From assembly GCF_020880815.1 (NCBI RefSeq), contig NZ_JAJITD010000001.1:496001-560000 (forward strand): DNA of 64,000 bases, written 5' to 3'. The notes under the pieces are model-generated. The model was given only the letters and a program-made list of their open reading frames with translations, had not been told where the DNA came from and did not search any database. Made by a program: the position numbers and the translations under genes. The DNA is from Paraburkholderia sejongensis (lineage in GTDB: Bacteria; Pseudomonadota; Gammaproteobacteria; Burkholderiales; Burkholderiaceae). Positions 24,859-34,553 of this stretch are shown in pieces (positions within the stretch are counted from its first letter, which is position 1; each line of letters begins with the position of its first letter).

Positions 24859-25512
24859 ATGACCTTTCGCGCCCAAATGCTGGACACGTTGACCTCCCAA
24901 TCGTCCCGGGATCTCGAAGCGCAGGCACTCGGTCTGGTGCCGATCGTCGTGGAAACGAGCGGCCGGGGCGAGCGCTCGTATGATATTTACTCGCGTCTGC
25001 TGAAGGAGCGCATCGTGTTCCTCGTGGGCGAAGTGAACGACCAGACGGCTAATCTGGTGGTCGCGCAGATGCTGTTTCTCGAGAGCGAAAATCCGGACAA
25101 GGACATCTACTTCTACATCAACAGCCCGGGCGGTTCGGTGTCGGCGGGTATGGCGATCTACGATACGATGCAGTTCATCAAACCGGACGTCTCGACGCTG
25201 TGCATGGGTCTGGCAGCGAGCATGGGTGCATTCCTGCTCGCGGCCGGCGCGAAGGGCAAGCGCTTCGCGCTGCCGAACTCGCGCGTGATGATTCACCAGC
25301 CGCTCGGCGGCGCGCGCGGTCAGGCGTCGGACATCGAAATTCAGGCACGCGAAATCCTGTACCTGAAGGAGCGCCTGAACCACCTGCTCGCGCACCACAC
25401 CGGCCAGCCGGTCGAGCGCATCGCGCGCGACACGGACCGCGACAACTTTATGTCCGGCGACGACGCGCAAGCCTATGGCCTCGTCGACCAGGTGGCGCAC
25501 AAGCGTCCGTGA
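24859..25512 (+). CDS. clpP: ATP-dependent Clp protease proteolytic subunit
   Basis: 217-aa serine protease forming the tetradecameric chamber fed by ClpX or ClpA. The catalytic triad is Ser121 (GLAASMGAF), His146 (MIHQPLGG) and Asp195 (DTDRDNFMS). The short N-terminal propeptide ends before the [13 protein letters not shown] start of the mature fold. Length matches the family. GGATCC lies upstream of the ATG. clpX follows 193 bp later. A CTTGAAT at 24783-24789 hints at a heat-shock -35, but no convincing sigma32 -10 is seen. Confidence 0.98.
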   Translation: MTFRAQMLDTLTSQSSRDLEAQALGLVPIVVETSGRGERSYDIYSRLLKERIVFLVGEVNDQTANLVVAQMLFLESENPDKDIYFYINSPGGSVSAGMAIYDTMQFIKPDVSTLCMGLAASMGAFLLAAGAKGKRFALPNSRVMIHQPLGGARGQASDIEIQAREILYLKERLNHLLAHHTGQPVERIARDTDRDNFMSGDDAQAYGLVDQVAHKRP

Positions 25513-25519
25513 TCCGGTA

Positions 25520-25559
25520 CGGTTTTGCTCCGTGGTCCGGTTGGAGTGGGGCAAAACCG
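25520..25559 (+). other. Stem-loop between clpP and clpX
   Basis: Arms CGGTTTTGC (25520-25528) and GCAAAACCG (25551-25559) are perfectly complementary. The 22-nt loop can add TCC/GGA pairing. No T run follows, so it is not a classical terminator. It may be an RNA-processing or stability element in the clpP-clpX transcript. Confidence 0.55.
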
Positions 25560-25705
25560 CCAGCGGGTCGGTGGTGAAATGTTTAACTCCCGTCCGGGCG
25601 TCTACGGCACACGCCGTCATCCTGCTCACGTTCCCCGTCTTGCCCGAACTGCGGGGCGGGGGCAAACGGCGTATCATGTAATTCAGTCCGGAGGCTCACA
25701 CATCT

Positions 25706-26977
25706 ATGGCGGACAAGAAAGGTTCTAACAGCGAAAAGCTGTTGTATTGCTCGTTTTGCGGCAAGAGCCAGCATGAAGTGAAGAAACTGATTGCTGGCCC
25801 GTCGGTATTCATCTGCGATGAATGTATCGACCTGTGCAACGAAATCATCCGCGACGAAGCTGCGGGTGCCGGTATCGAGACGGGCTTGTCCAGGTCCGAT
25901 CTGCCCACGCCGCAGGAAATCCGCGAAATCCTCGACCAGTACGTGATCGGTCAGGAACGCGCGAAGAAGATCCTCGCCGTTGCGGTCTACAACCACTACA
26001 AGCGCCTGAAGCATCTCGACAAGAAGGACGAAATCGAGCTGTCGAAGAGCAACATTTTGCTGATCGGCCCGACCGGTTCCGGCAAGACGCTGCTCGCGCA
26101 GACGCTCGCGCGCCTTCTGAACGTGCCGTTCGTGATTGCCGATGCAACCACGCTGACGGAAGCCGGCTATGTCGGTGAAGACGTCGAGAACATTATTCAG
26201 AAGCTGCTGCAAAATTGTAATTACGAAGTGGACAAGGCTCAGCGCGGCATTGTCTATATCGACGAAATCGACAAGATCAGCCGCAAGTCCGACAACCCGT
26301 CCATTACGCGCGACGTGTCGGGCGAGGGCGTGCAGCAGGCGCTGCTGAAGCTGGTCGAGGGCACGATGGCGTCGGTGCCGCCGCAAGGTGGCCGTAAGCA
26401 TCCGAATCAGGACTTCATCCAGGTCGACACCACCAACATTTTGTTCATCTGCGGTGGGGCATTCGACGGCCTCGAGAAGGTCATCGTCGATCGTACCGAG
26501 AAGACCGGGATCGGCTTCGGCGCGAGCGTGAAGAGCAAGCAGGACCGCGACGCGGGCGAAGTGCTGCGCGAAGTGGAGCCGGAAGATCTGATCAAGTTCG
26601 GGCTGATTCCGGAACTGATCGGCCGTTTGCCGGTGGTCGCTACGCTCGGCAAGCTCGACGAAGCAGCGCTGATGAAAATTCTCGTCGAACCGAAGAACGC
26701 GCTGGTCAAGCAGTATCACAAGCTCTTCAACATGGAGCGTGTGGAACTCGAAATCCGGCCGGCCGCATTGCAGGCTGTCGCTCGCAAGGCGATTCGCCGC
26801 AAGACCGGTGCACGCGGCTTGCGCTCGATTCTGGAACAGGCGTTGCTCGAAGTGATGTACGACCTGCCGCAAATGAAAGGCGTTAGCAAGGTTATCATCG
26901 ACGACAACGTTATCGATGGCGACGGCAAACCGCTGCTGATCTACGAAGACGCGCCGAAGGTCGCGGGTTCGAACTGA
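25706..26977 (+). CDS. clpX: ATP-dependent Clp protease ATP-binding subunit
   Basis: 423-aa AAA+ unfoldase that recognises substrates and feeds ClpP. The N-terminal zinc-binding dimerisation domain has Cys15, Cys18, Cys37 and Cys40. Walker A is GPTGSGKT at 121-128 and Walker B is VYIDEIDK. The IGF loop that docks on ClpP appears as KTGIGFGA. The C-terminal sensor-2 region is [16 protein letters not shown] precedes the ATG. Its own promoter probably lies in the preceding spacer (a TATCAT at 25672 is a candidate -10), in addition to read-through from clpP. Confidence 0.98.
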   Translation: MADKKGSNSEKLLYCSFCGKSQHEVKKLIAGPSVFICDECIDLCNEIIRDEAAGAGIETGLSRSDLPTPQEIREILDQYVIGQERAKKILAVAVYNHYKRLKHLDKKDEIELSKSNILLIGPTGSGKTLLAQTLARLLNVPFVIADATTLTEAGYVGEDVENIIQKLLQNCNYEVDKAQRGIVYIDEIDKISRKSDNPSITRDVSGEGVQQALLKLVEGTMASVPPQGGRKHPNQDFIQVDTTNILFICGGAFDGLEKVIVDRTEKTGIGFGASVKSKQDRDAGEVLREVEPEDLIKFGLIPELIGRLPVVATLGKLDEAALMKILVEPKNALVKQYHKLFNMERVELEIRPAALQAVARKAIRRKTGARGLRSILEQALLEVMYDLPQMKGVSKVIIDDNVIDGDGKPLLIYEDAPKVAGSN

Positions 26978-26996
26978 TCGGCTTTAAGAATCTGCG

Positions 26997-27031
26997 AAAA
27001 AGGCCGTTCATGGCGACGTGAACGGCTTTTT
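26997..27031 (+). terminator. Rho-independent terminator after clpX
   Basis: Stem GCCGTTCA with TGAACGGC, an 8-nt loop, A run before and T run after. It ends the clpP-clpX unit ahead of lon. Confidence 0.88.
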
Positions 27032-27178
27032 CGTTTATCGTGTGGTCAGGTTGGTTGTTTTCACAATGGAGTCACTGAACCTTCGGATTCACTGAACTTT
27101 TCCCACACGCGAAGGCTTGCAATATTTTCTGCTGGCCTTACCTATCGAACGAACTGATTCCACTCATGGGGAAATGAA

Positions 27179-29599
27179 ATGTCAGGAACCCAACTCCTCC
27201 CGCCGGAACGCATCACGTTGCCGCTGCTCCCGCTGCGCGACGTAGTCGTCTTCCCGCACATGGTGATTCCGCTCTTCGTAGGCCGCCCGAAGTCGATCAA
27301 GGCTCTCGAAGCAGCGATGGAAGGCGGCAAGCACATCATGCTCGTCGCCCAGAAAACGGCTGCGAAAGATGAGCCGACCGAAAAGGACATGTACGAAGTA
27401 GGGTGTATCGCCAACATCCTGCAAATGCTCAAGCTGCCCGATGGCACCGTGAAGGTGCTCGTCGAAGGTTTGCAGCGCGCGAAAACGCTTTCCATCGAAG
27501 AACAGGAAACGCAGTTCTCGTGCGAAGTCATGCCGCTCGAACCCGACCACGCCGACAGCGCTGAAACCGAAGCGCTGCGTCGCGCGATCGTGTCGCAGTT
27601 CGATCAGTATGTGAAGCTGAACAAGAAGATCCCGCCGGAGATCCTGACCTCGCTGTCGGGTATCGACGAAGCCGGGCGTCTGGCCGACACGATCGCCGCG
27701 CATCTGCCGCTCAAGCTCGACCAGAAGCAGCACATCCTCGAAATGTTCCCGGTGATCGAGCGCCTCGAGCATCTGCTCGCGCAACTCGAAGCCGAGATCG
27801 ATATCCTGCAGGTCGAAAAGCGCATCCGTGGACGCGTGAAGCGTCAGATGGAGAAGAGCCAGCGCGAGTACTACCTGAACGAACAGGTCAAGGCGATCCA
27901 GAAGGAACTCGGCGAAGGCGAAGAGGGTGCGGATCTCGAAGAACTCGAGAAACGCATCACGGCTGCGCGCATGCCGAAGGAAGCGAAGAAGAAGGCCGAC
28001 GCCGAGCTGAAAAAGCTCAAGCTGATGTCGCCGATGTCGGCGGAAGCGACGGTCGTACGCAACTACATCGACACGTTGATCGGCTTGCCGTGGCGCAAGA
28101 AGAGCAAGGTCAACAACGACCTGTCGAATGCGGAGCGCGTGCTCGACGAAGACCACTTCGGCCTCGAGAAAGTGAAGGAACGCATTCTCGAGTATCTCGC
28201 GGTCCAGCAACGTGTCGACAAGGTCAAGGCGCCGATCCTTTGCCTCGTCGGGCCCCCGGGCGTCGGTAAGACTTCGCTCGGTCAGTCGATCGCGCGTGCG
28301 ACGAACCGCAAGTTCGTGCGCATGGCATTGGGCGGCGTGCGCGACGAAGCCGAGATCCGCGGTCACCGTCGTACGTACATCGGCTCGATGCCGGGCAAGA
28401 TTCTGCAAAGCCTGACCAAGGTCGGCGTGCGCAATCCGCTCTTCCTGCTCGACGAAGTCGACAAGATGGGGCAAGACTTCCGCGGCGATCCGTCGTCGGC
28501 ATTGCTGGAAGTGCTCGATCCGGAACAGAACCACACGTTCGCCGATCACTACGTCGAAGTCGACTTCGATCTGTCGGATGTGATGTTCGTTGCGACGTCG
28601 AACTCGCTGAACATTCCGCCGCCGCTGCTCGACCGGATGGAAGTGATCCGTTTGTCGGGTTACACGGAAGACGAGAAGGTCAGCATCGCGCAGCGTTATT
28701 TGTTGCCGAAGCAGAAGAAGAACAACGGTCTCAAGGAAGGCGAGATCGAAGTGACCGAAAGCGCGATCCGCGACATCATTCGCTACTACACGCGTGAAGC
28801 GGGCGTGCGTTCGCTCGAGCGTGAAGTGTCGAAGATCTGCCGCAAGGTCGTGAAGATGCTTCTGCTGAAGAAGGCCGAAGGCGCGGTGAAGGTCGACGGC
28901 AGCAATCTCGACACCTTCCTCGGCGTGCGCAAGTACGACTTCGGTCTGGCCGCGAAGGAAAATCAGGTTGGCCAGGTCACGGGTCTCGCGTGGACGGAAG
29001 TGGGCGGCGATCTGCTGACCATCGAAGCCGCGGTGATGCCGGGCAAGGGCAATGTGATTCGCACGGGTTCGCTCGGCGACGTGATGAAGGAATCGGTCGA
29101 GGCAGCTCGCTCGGTCGTGCGTTCGCGCTCGCGTCGTCTCGGCATCAAGGACGAAGCGTTCGAGAAGCAGGACATCCACATCCACGTGCCGGAAGGCGCG
29201 ACGCCGAAAGATGGTCCTTCGGCCGGTATCGCGATGACGACCGCGCTGGTGTCGGTGCTGACCGGTATTCCGGTGCGTGCCGATGTCGCGATGACGGGCG
29301 AAATCACGTTGCGTGGCGAAGTGCTGCCGATCGGCGGTCTGAAAGAGAAGCTGCTGGCCGCGCATCGCGGTGGCATCAAGCTCGTGCTGATTCCGGAAGA
29401 GAACGTCAAGGATCTAACGGAAATCCCGGACAACGTGAAGAACGCGATCGAAATTGTGCCGGTCCGCTGGATCGACAAGGTGCTCGAACTCGCGCTCGAA
29501 CGTGGGCCGCAGCCGTTGCCGGAAGAAGAGCCGAAGCCGTCGGCGCCTGTCGCGGCCGAGCCGGGCAAGGATGCCGCGACGGATGTCGTGAAGCACTGA
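27179..29599 (+). CDS. lon: ATP-dependent Lon protease
   Basis: 806-aa hexameric AAA+ protease degrading misfolded and regulatory proteins. LonN substrate domain (about 14-205, [23 protein letters not shown]). AAA+ module with Walker [10 protein letters not shown] (about 359-367) and [10 protein letters not shown]. The protease domain carries the Ser681-Lys724 dyad ([11 protein letters not shown] and [14 protein letters not shown]). The C-terminal 25 residues are a Pro/Glu/Ala tail. Preceded by a 200-bp spacer with TTGCAA at 27117-27122, whose matching -10 is weak. Ends before a strong terminator. Confidence 0.98.
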   Translation: MSGTQLLPPERITLPLLPLRDVVVFPHMVIPLFVGRPKSIKALEAAMEGGKHIMLVAQKTAAKDEPTEKDMYEVGCIANILQMLKLPDGTVKVLVEGLQRAKTLSIEEQETQFSCEVMPLEPDHADSAETEALRRAIVSQFDQYVKLNKKIPPEILTSLSGIDEAGRLADTIAAHLPLKLDQKQHILEMFPVIERLEHLLAQLEAEIDILQVEKRIRGRVKRQMEKSQREYYLNEQVKAIQKELGEGEEGADLEELEKRITAARMPKEAKKKADAELKKLKLMSPMSAEATVVRNYIDTLIGLPWRKKSKVNNDLSNAERVLDEDHFGLEKVKERILEYLAVQQRVDKVKAPILCLVGPPGVGKTSLGQSIARATNRKFVRMALGGVRDEAEIRGHRRTYIGSMPGKILQSLTKVGVRNPLFLLDEVDKMGQDFRGDPSSALLEVLDPEQNHTFADHYVEVDFDLSDVMFVATSNSLNIPPPLLDRMEVIRLSGYTEDEKVSIAQRYLLPKQKKNNGLKEGEIEVTESAIRDIIRYYTREAGVRSLEREVSKICRKVVKMLLLKKAEGAVKVDGSNLDTFLGVRKYDFGLAAKENQVGQVTGLAWTEVGGDLLTIEAAVMPGKGNVIRTGSLGDVMKESVEAARSVVRSRSRRLGIKDEAFEKQDIHIHVPEGATPKDGPSAGIAMTTALVSVLTGIPVRADVAMTGEITLRGEVLPIGGLKEKLLAAHRGGIKLVLIPEENVKDLTEIPDNVKNAIEIVPVRWIDKVLELALERGPQPLPEEEPKPSAPVAAEPGKDAATDVVKH

Positions 29600-29648
29600 A
29601 GCCAGCTACGCTCGAGCAACTGTTAGTCAGACGGTTGTTCGCCGAAGC

Positions 29649-29680
29649 AAAAAACCCGCGGTCTCGGCCGCGGGTTTTTT
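29649..29680 (+). terminator. Rho-independent terminator after lon
   Basis: Perfect stem AAAACCCGCGG/CCGCGGGTTTT around TCTCGG, followed by a T run. Confidence 0.92.
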
Positions 29681-29790
29681 TATTTGTACCGGCGCCGTGA
29701 ATTGCACCGTCACAGTCGCCCACCTTTGCGCGGCAATATGCGGTCATAAAAGTATTCCTCTAAAACTGCCCCGATCCGGCTCAACCCTTG

Positions 29791-29819
29791 TTGACACCGC
29801 GCTATCGGCTACTTCTAAT
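29791..29819 (+). promoter_or_regulatory. Sigma70 promoter of hupB
   Basis: Consensus TTGACA (29791-29796), exactly 17 bp, then TCTAAT (29814-29819). Transcription would start near 29826, giving a leader of about 80 nt. This is the best match to a housekeeping promoter that I found in the window, as expected for an abundant nucleoid protein. The rest of the 306-bp lon-hupB spacer holds the lon terminator and nothing else I can identify. Confidence 0.75.
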
Positions 29820-29905
29820 GAGGCGGCCCGGCGCTACTGCCGGCCACGCTGAGCCAGGTGCTGTAAAGCACTGCCACAATTGCCTATAAACATACGGGGT
29901 TTGGA

Positions 29906-30178
29906 ATGAATAAAACGGAATTGATCGATCACATCGCACAGCAAGCCGACATTTCGAAGGCCGCGGCAGGCCGTGCGCTCGATGCTGTGATCGCCGGCGT
30001 CAAGAGCACGTTGAAGAAGGGTAGTTCGGTCACGCTGGTTGGTTTTGGCACGTTCGTGGTCGGCAAGCGCACCGCGCGCACAGGTCGTAATCCGCGCACC
30101 GGAGCCGCGATCAAGATAAAGGCAGCGAAAGTTCCTAAATTTAGGCCTGGCAAAGCTCTGAAGGATGCGCTAAACTAA
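29906..30178 (+). CDS. hupB: DNA-binding protein HU (beta type)
   Basis: 90 aa, the standard HU length. A histone-like dimer that bends DNA non-specifically. N-terminal helices [28 protein letters not shown], then the beta arm with the family signature [26 protein letters not shown] and the arm-tip proline. It follows lon as in most proteobacteria. Two tRNA genes follow; no terminator lies between, so read-through into the tRNAs is possible. Confidence 0.97.
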   Translation: MNKTELIDHIAQQADISKAAAGRALDAVIAGVKSTLKKGSSVTLVGFGTFVVGKRTARTGRNPRTGAAIKIKAAKVPKFRPGKALKDALN

Positions 30179-30277
30179 TTGACTTGCTGCTTGAGGAATT
30201 GCTTGAAGCCGGTCCGCCGGAAAAGGTAATTCGGATTTGATTCAAGCGGTGACAGCGGAAGCACTGGATCATGAAAC

Positions 30278-30353
30278 GGGTGCTTAGCTCAGTTGGTAGA
30301 GCGGCGCCCTTACAAGGCGTAGGTCGGGAGTTCGAGCCTCTCAGCACCCACCA
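30278..30353 (+). tRNA. tRNA-Val (anticodon UAC)
   Basis: 76 nt. Acceptor GGGTGCT pairs with AGCACCC, then A and encoded CCA. D arm TTAGCTCAGTTGGTAGAG, anticodon loop CTTACAA giving TAC, and T loop TTCGAGC. It lies 99 bp after hupB. Confidence 0.97.
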
Positions 30354-30396
30354 GTTTCTGATTAGTAGCAGTGCTTCAGCAGCAAGCGCAGTATAA

Positions 30397-30473
30397 GGAG
30401 TGGTAGTTCAGTCGGTTAGAATACCGGCCTGTCACGCCGGGGGTCGCGGGTTCGAGTCCCGTCCACTCCGCCA
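30397..30473 (+). tRNA. tRNA-Asp (anticodon GUC)
   Basis: 77 nt. Acceptor GGAGTGG pairs with CCACTCC, then G and encoded CCA. The anticodon loop CTGTCAC gives GTC and the T arm is GCGGGTTCGAGTCCCGT. It is 43 bp after tRNA-Val and probably in the same primary transcript. Confidence 0.97.
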
Positions 30474-30482
30474 GTATCCACG

Positions 30483-30509
30483 AAAGGCGAACTCCGGTTC
30501 GCCTTTTTT
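30483..30509 (+). terminator. Rho-independent terminator after tRNA-Asp
   Basis: AAAGGCGAAC-TCCG-GTTCGCCTTT followed by further T. It ends the tRNA (possibly hupB-tRNA) transcript about 50 bp before ppiD. Confidence 0.92.
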
Positions 30510-30559
30510 ATTGCCCGCTGTTGTAAGATCGGGCGTTCTGTTTTTGGCACCCCTCACGC

Positions 30560-32494
30560 ATGCTCGATTTCTTCCGCAATCACCAACGCCTGATGATGTT
30601 CATGCTCATCCTCGTCATTTTGCCGGGGTTGGGTTTTGTGGGTATTCAGGGCTTCCGCGGCTTCTTTGACGAAACTGCCAACGTCGCGAGTGTCAACGGT
30701 CACAAGATCACGCGCGCGGAGTACGACGACGCGATGCGTCAGCAGCTCGATCGCGCGCGTCAGATGCTCGGCACGCAGTTTGACATGAAGACCTTCGATA
30801 CGCCGGAGCGCCGTCGTCAGATGCTCGACGGCATGATCGAGCAGCGCGTGCTCGCCGACGAAACGCAGCGGCTGCATCTGACCGCGTCGGACGAAGCCGT
30901 GCGTCGCACGCTGATGGCCGATCCGGTGATCTCGTCGTTGAAAAATCCCGACGGTTCGATCGATCTCGATCGCTACAAGCAGTTGCTGGCGATGCAGGGC
31001 ATGACGCCCGACCAGTACGACGAGCGCGTGCGCTACAGCCTGTCGATGCAGCAGTTGCCCGCCGCGATCCAGGGCAGCGCGTTCACGCCGAAGACGCTCG
31101 CGCAGCATCTGACCGAGCTGGCCGAACAGCAGCGTGAAGTGCAGGGTATCGCGTTCCATCCGCGCGATTACGCGGCGAAGATCCAGCCGACCGACGCGCA
31201 ACTGCAAGCGTATTACGACGCGCATCGCAACGATTTCGCGACGCCGGCTACTGCGACGATCCAGTATCTGGTGATGTCGCCGGCAACGCTGGCCGCGTCG
31301 GTTGCGCCGAGCGACGCCGATCTGAAAAAATTCTACGAAGAAAACATCGCGCACTTTCGCACCGAAGGTCAGGTGCGCGCGAGCCACATCCTGATCGTCG
31401 CACCGAAGGACGCGAGCGCGGCCGACAAAGCGAAGGCGAAGCAGAAGGCTGAGGAACTGCTCGCGCAGATCAAGGCGCATCCCGACCAGTTCGCGCAGAT
31501 CGCGCAGCAGAACTCGCAGGATCCGGGCTCGGCGCCGAAGGGCGGCGATCTCGGTTACTTCGGCCGCGGCATGATCGCGGGCGGCCAGGCATTCGACGAT
31601 GCGGTGTTCGGGCTGAAGAAGGACGAAGTCAGCGGCATCGTGCAGACGGACTTCGGTTTTCACATCATGAAGGTCACCGACGTAAAGCCGCCGGTCACGA
31701 CGCCGTTCGAGCAGGTCAAGGACCAGATCGCGCGAGACCTGAAGACGCAGCTCGCCACCAAGGCATTCACCGAGGGCTCGGAAGGCTTCACGTCGCTGGT
31801 TTATGAAAAGGCGAAAAGCCTGCAGCCGGCCGCGGACAAGTTCAAGCTGCAGATCCAGACCGCGACGGTTACGCCGCAGCCGGATCCGAAGCTGCCGGCC
31901 GACAGCCCGCTGAATAATCCGAAGTTCCTCGCGGCCGTGTTCGCGAACGACTCGGTGACCGCGCGCAACAACACGCAAGCCATCGACGTCGGCAACAACA
32001 CGCTGATCGCAGCGCGTGTGACCGACTTCAAGGCCGCAGCCGTGCCGGCATTCGACGCGGTCAAGGACGCGGTGCGTCAGCGCGTGATCGCCGCGCAGGC
32101 GAGCGAAGCCGCGCGTAAGGATGGCGTCGCGAAGCTCGCCGAGTTCGAGAAGTCGAAGACGACCGCCGGTTTCTCGTCGCCGCTGAAGGTTTCGCGCAAC
32201 GACGCGCAGGGCGTGCCGCCGGAAGCGCTGAGCGCAATCTACAAGGTCGATGCGAAAAAGTTGCCGGCCTATGTCGGCGTCGATCTGGGCGACGACGGTT
32301 ACGCGATCTATCGCGTCAACCAGGTCGTGGCCGGCGCGCCGGTCGATGAGCACCGTCTGGCTGCTGCCCAGCAACAGATCGCTCAGGTCGATGCGCAGTC
32401 GCAAGCCGAGGCGTACGTGAAGGCGCTGCGTGAGCGCTCGAAGGTGAAGTTCTACGGCTCGGTCGACACCGCCGCGCAGACCGCGGACCAGTAA
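30560..32494 (+). CDS. ppiD: Peptidyl-prolyl isomerase PpiD, periplasmic chaperone
   Basis: 644 aa, anchored in the inner membrane by one N-terminal helix (about residues 13-34, MFMLILVILPGLGFVGIQGF) with the bulk in the periplasm. SurA-N-like chaperone segments surround a parvulin domain at about 265-365 (VRASHILIVAPKDASAADKAKAK, GDLGYFGRGMIAGGQAFDDAVF and FGFHIMKVTD). It assists folding of exported proteins near the Sec translocon. Position after lon-hupB-tRNAs is conserved. It is a single-gene unit closed by a terminator. Confidence 0.95.
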   Translation: MLDFFRNHQRLMMFMLILVILPGLGFVGIQGFRGFFDETANVASVNGHKITRAEYDDAMRQQLDRARQMLGTQFDMKTFDTPERRRQMLDGMIEQRVLADETQRLHLTASDEAVRRTLMADPVISSLKNPDGSIDLDRYKQLLAMQGMTPDQYDERVRYSLSMQQLPAAIQGSAFTPKTLAQHLTELAEQQREVQGIAFHPRDYAAKIQPTDAQLQAYYDAHRNDFATPATATIQYLVMSPATLAASVAPSDADLKKFYEENIAHFRTEGQVRASHILIVAPKDASAADKAKAKQKAEELLAQIKAHPDQFAQIAQQNSQDPGSAPKGGDLGYFGRGMIAGGQAFDDAVFGLKKDEVSGIVQTDFGFHIMKVTDVKPPVTTPFEQVKDQIARDLKTQLATKAFTEGSEGFTSLVYEKAKSLQPAADKFKLQIQTATVTPQPDPKLPADSPLNNPKFLAAVFANDSVTARNNTQAIDVGNNTLIAARVTDFKAAAVPAFDAVKDAVRQRVIAAQASEAARKDGVAKLAEFEKSKTTAGFSSPLKVSRNDAQGVPPEALSAIYKVDAKKLPAYVGVDLGDDGYAIYRVNQVVAGAPVDEHRLAAAQQQIAQVDAQSQAEAYVKALRERSKVKFYGSVDTAAQTADQ

Positions 32495-32533
32495 GCAGAC
32501 CAGAGCAGGACAGAAGGCGTTGCTCGCCGTCAG

Positions 32534-32563
32534 AAAAAAGCCCCGCAATCGCGGGGCTTTTTT
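32534..32563. terminator. Bidirectional terminator between ppiD and the lipoprotein gene
   Basis: AAAAAAGCCCCG-CAAT-CGGGGCTTTTTT: a perfect stem with A and T tracts on opposite sides, so it works for both converging genes. Confidence 0.93.
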
Positions 32564-32610
32564 CATCGTGCGCCCGGAATCGGCGCGCTGTCGCAACGGC
32601 TGCGTCAGCT

Positions 32611-32955
32611 TCACAGACAACCGCTGATCGCGCCCGTCGCATCGCCGCCGGCGCCGCCGCTACCCGCGCGGAAGCCGACCCACGTGCCCTTGCCGGTGTA
32701 CGACGGCCGCACCACCGCGGCGGCGCCGTTAGGCGGCTGCTGACCCGGCACGTAGACGTCCATCGCCTGATCGTTGGCGAGGGTGGTTTGCGAGACCACT
32801 TGTTGCTGCGACTTGTCCGCCCATTTCTGCGCGATGCAGCTGGCGACCGCGCGCGGCGCTTGCTGGCTTTGCCCGACCGATTGAACGCCAGCGGGCGGTT
32901 GTGCGGCGCAAGCCGAGATGGCAACCGTCAAACCGATGAGTGGTAAATATTTCAC
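32611..32955 (-). CDS. Small lipoprotein, function unknown
   Basis: 114 aa from a GTG with GAGGAGA six bases upstream. The signal peptide MKYLPLIGLTVAISAC ends in a lipobox-like ISAC with Cys16 as the lipidated residue. Asp is not at +2, so outer-membrane sorting is expected. The mature part has a Gln-rich start, an invariant-looking CIAQKWADKS segment and a C-terminal Gly-rich GSGGAGGDATGAISGC. A cysteine pair (about 40 and 113) could form a disulfide. I do not recognise a named family. Monocistronic, converging on ppiD. Confidence 0.78.
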   Translation of the reverse strand: MKYLPLIGLTVAISACAAQPPAGVQSVGQSQQAPRAVASCIAQKWADKSQQQVVSQTTLANDQAMDVYVPGQQPPNGAAAVVRPSYTGKGTWVGFRAGSGGAGGDATGAISGCL

Positions 32956-33070
32956 GTTATCTCCTCAGAAGTCGCTCAGGAATGAGCCGGGGTGCGGGAT
33001 GGCGAAGGCGTCGCTTCGGCTGTTGCGATCCGCGTCCCCTTAGTTCGGGAAACAAGTTGTTAGCAGGTTT

Positions 33071-33775
33071 TCAGTGCGGCGAACTTGTGCGAAGAAGTGG
33101 CTTCAGAGTGGGCCACACGTTGTTCAGCAGCACGGGCTGTGCCTGCTGGTTCGGATGAATCTGATCGGCCTGGAACATGTCCGGTTTATCCGCGATGCCG
33201 GCCAGCAGAAACGGCACGAGCGGCACCTTGAACTCCTTCGACAGTTGCCCGTAGAGCCCGTGGAACTTCTGCGTATAGTCGGGGCCGTAGTTCGGAGGCA
33301 CGTACATGCCCACCAGCACGACCTTCGCGTGCCCCTGCTGCGCCTGTTCGATGATCGTGCGCAGGTTCTCTTCGGTGGTCGCGAGCGGCACGCCGCGCAA
33401 TGCGTCGTTCGCGCCGAGTTCGACGACCACGATGCGCGGCTTCAAACGTTCCATCAACGCGGGCAGACGCGCGCGGCCGCCGCTTGTCGTATCGCCGCTG
33501 ATGCTCGCATTGGCGACGCTATAATCGATTCGCTCCGCGGCGAGGCGCTCACGCATCAAGGCGACCCAGCCCGTATCGCGGGGCAGGCCGTATTCGGCGG
33601 AGATGCTGTCGCCGAGCACGACGATCACCGGCTTCGCGGGGTCCGGCGCATTGGCCGCATGAACCGGCAACGGCAACGCAACCAGCGCGGCGGCCATCAT
33701 CGTGGCGCCGCATGCAGCGCTCAGCGCCGCGGCGCGAGGGACGAGGGCGCGCACTTTCAACCTACGCTTCACCAT
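33071..33775 (-). CDS. tesA: Multifunctional acyl-CoA thioesterase/arylesterase TesA (SGNH hydrolase)
   Basis: 234 aa from the ATG at 33775. Signal peptide of about 41 residues ending VHA-AN, so the enzyme acts in the periplasm. SGNH blocks: nucleophile Ser57 in VVLGDSISAEYGL, block II glycine in ISGDTTSGG, block III GANDALRG, and the DQIHPN Asp-x-x-His pair near the C terminus. Known relatives hydrolyse acyl-CoA, lysophospholipid and aryl esters. The start codon shares two bases with that of the divergent ABC ATPase, an arrangement that allows no conventional spacer promoter between them. Confidence 0.92.
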   Translation of the reverse strand: MVKRRLKVRALVPRAAALSAACGATMMAAALVALPLPVHAANAPDPAKPVIVVLGDSISAEYGLPRDTGWVALMRERLAAERIDYSVANASISGDTTSGGRARLPALMERLKPRIVVVELGANDALRGVPLATTEENLRTIIEQAQQGHAKVVLVGMYVPPNYGPDYTQKFHGLYGQLSKEFKVPLVPFLLAGIADKPDMFQADQIHPNQQAQPVLLNNVWPTLKPLLRTSSPH

Positions 33776-34460
33776 GCCAAACAGAACTGATCCAGTCATT
33801 GAAGTGCGGGGTTTGTGCAAGAGGGTTAAGGATGCAACGGGCGAACTGACGATTCTCGACGACATCGATCTGGCGATCGACGCCGGCAGCAGCGTCGCGA
33901 TCGTCGGCGCATCCGGGTCGGGCAAGTCTACGCTGCTCGGCTTGCTCGCGGGTTTGGACAGCGCGAGCGCGGGCTCGGTTCGACTGCTCGGCAGCGAGCT
34001 CGGCGAACTGGACGAAGACCAGCGCGCGGCGCTGCGCAGCGGCTCGGTCGGCTTCGTGTTCCAGTCGTTTCAATTGATGCCGCATCTGACCGCGCTCGAA
34101 AACGTCACGTTGCCGCTCGAACTGCAAGGCGGGATCAGTACGCGCGAGGCTGCCCAGCGCGCGCGCGAACTGCTCGAACAGGTCGGGCTCGGCCAGCGCA
34201 CCGGCCATTATCCGAAGCTGTTGTCGGGCGGCGAGCAGCAGCGCGTCGCGCTGGCGCGCGCGTTCGTCACGCGTCCGGCGATCCTGTTCGCCGACGAGCC
34301 CACCGGCAGTCTCGACGCGGCCACCGGCCACGCGGTCATCGATCTGATGTTCGAGATGAATCGCGCGCATGGCGCGACGCTGGTGCTGGTCACGCACGAC
34401 ATCGAGCTGGCGCGCCGCTGCGATAAGACAGTGACGATCGACGCGGGCCGGCTCGCGTGA
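33774..34460 (+). CDS. ABC transporter ATPase, YbbA/LolD-like
   Basis: 228 aa from the ATG at 33774. Complete ABC ATPase: Walker A GASGSGKST (about 43-51), Q loop VFQSFQLMPHLTALENV, signature LSGGEQQRVALARAF, Walker B ILFADEPTGSLD and the H loop VTHDIE. MacB/LolD-type subfamily. In E. coli ybbA is likewise divergent from tesA but is followed by the permease ybbP; here no permease follows, since the next gene (pgi) is on the other strand. A partner must be encoded elsewhere, or the protein acts alone. Confidence 0.9.
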   Translation: MPNRTDPVIEVRGLCKRVKDATGELTILDDIDLAIDAGSSVAIVGASGSGKSTLLGLLAGLDSASAGSVRLLGSELGELDEDQRAALRSGSVGFVFQSFQLMPHLTALENVTLPLELQGGISTREAAQRARELLEQVGLGQRTGHYPKLLSGGEQQRVALARAFVTRPAILFADEPTGSLDAATGHAVIDLMFEMNRAHGATLVLVTHDIELARRCDKTVTIDAGRLA

Positions 34461-34485
34461 TCCACGCCCGCTGAGCAAAAACAAA

Positions 34486-34501
34486 GCGGGCCGTAGCCCG
34501 C
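34486..34501 (+). terminator. Weak hairpin after the ABC ATPase gene
   Basis: GCGGGC-CGTA-GCCCGC with an A-rich upstream side and only a broken T run (GGTTTATT) after. It may act as a terminator for the ATPase gene and, through the A-rich side, for pgi on the other strand. Confidence 0.45.
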
Positions 34502-34553
34502 CTGGTTTATTGCATCTCACGCGCACTCATACGCACTCACGCGCGCGCCACTC

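Noticed and set aside
23129..24928. 599-codon open frame antisense to tig
   Set aside because: Complement of a codon-biased gene; no ribosome site and no recognisable domain.
27182..29365. 727-codon open frame antisense to lon
   Set aside because: Shadow of the lon coding strand; composition is typical of antisense frames.
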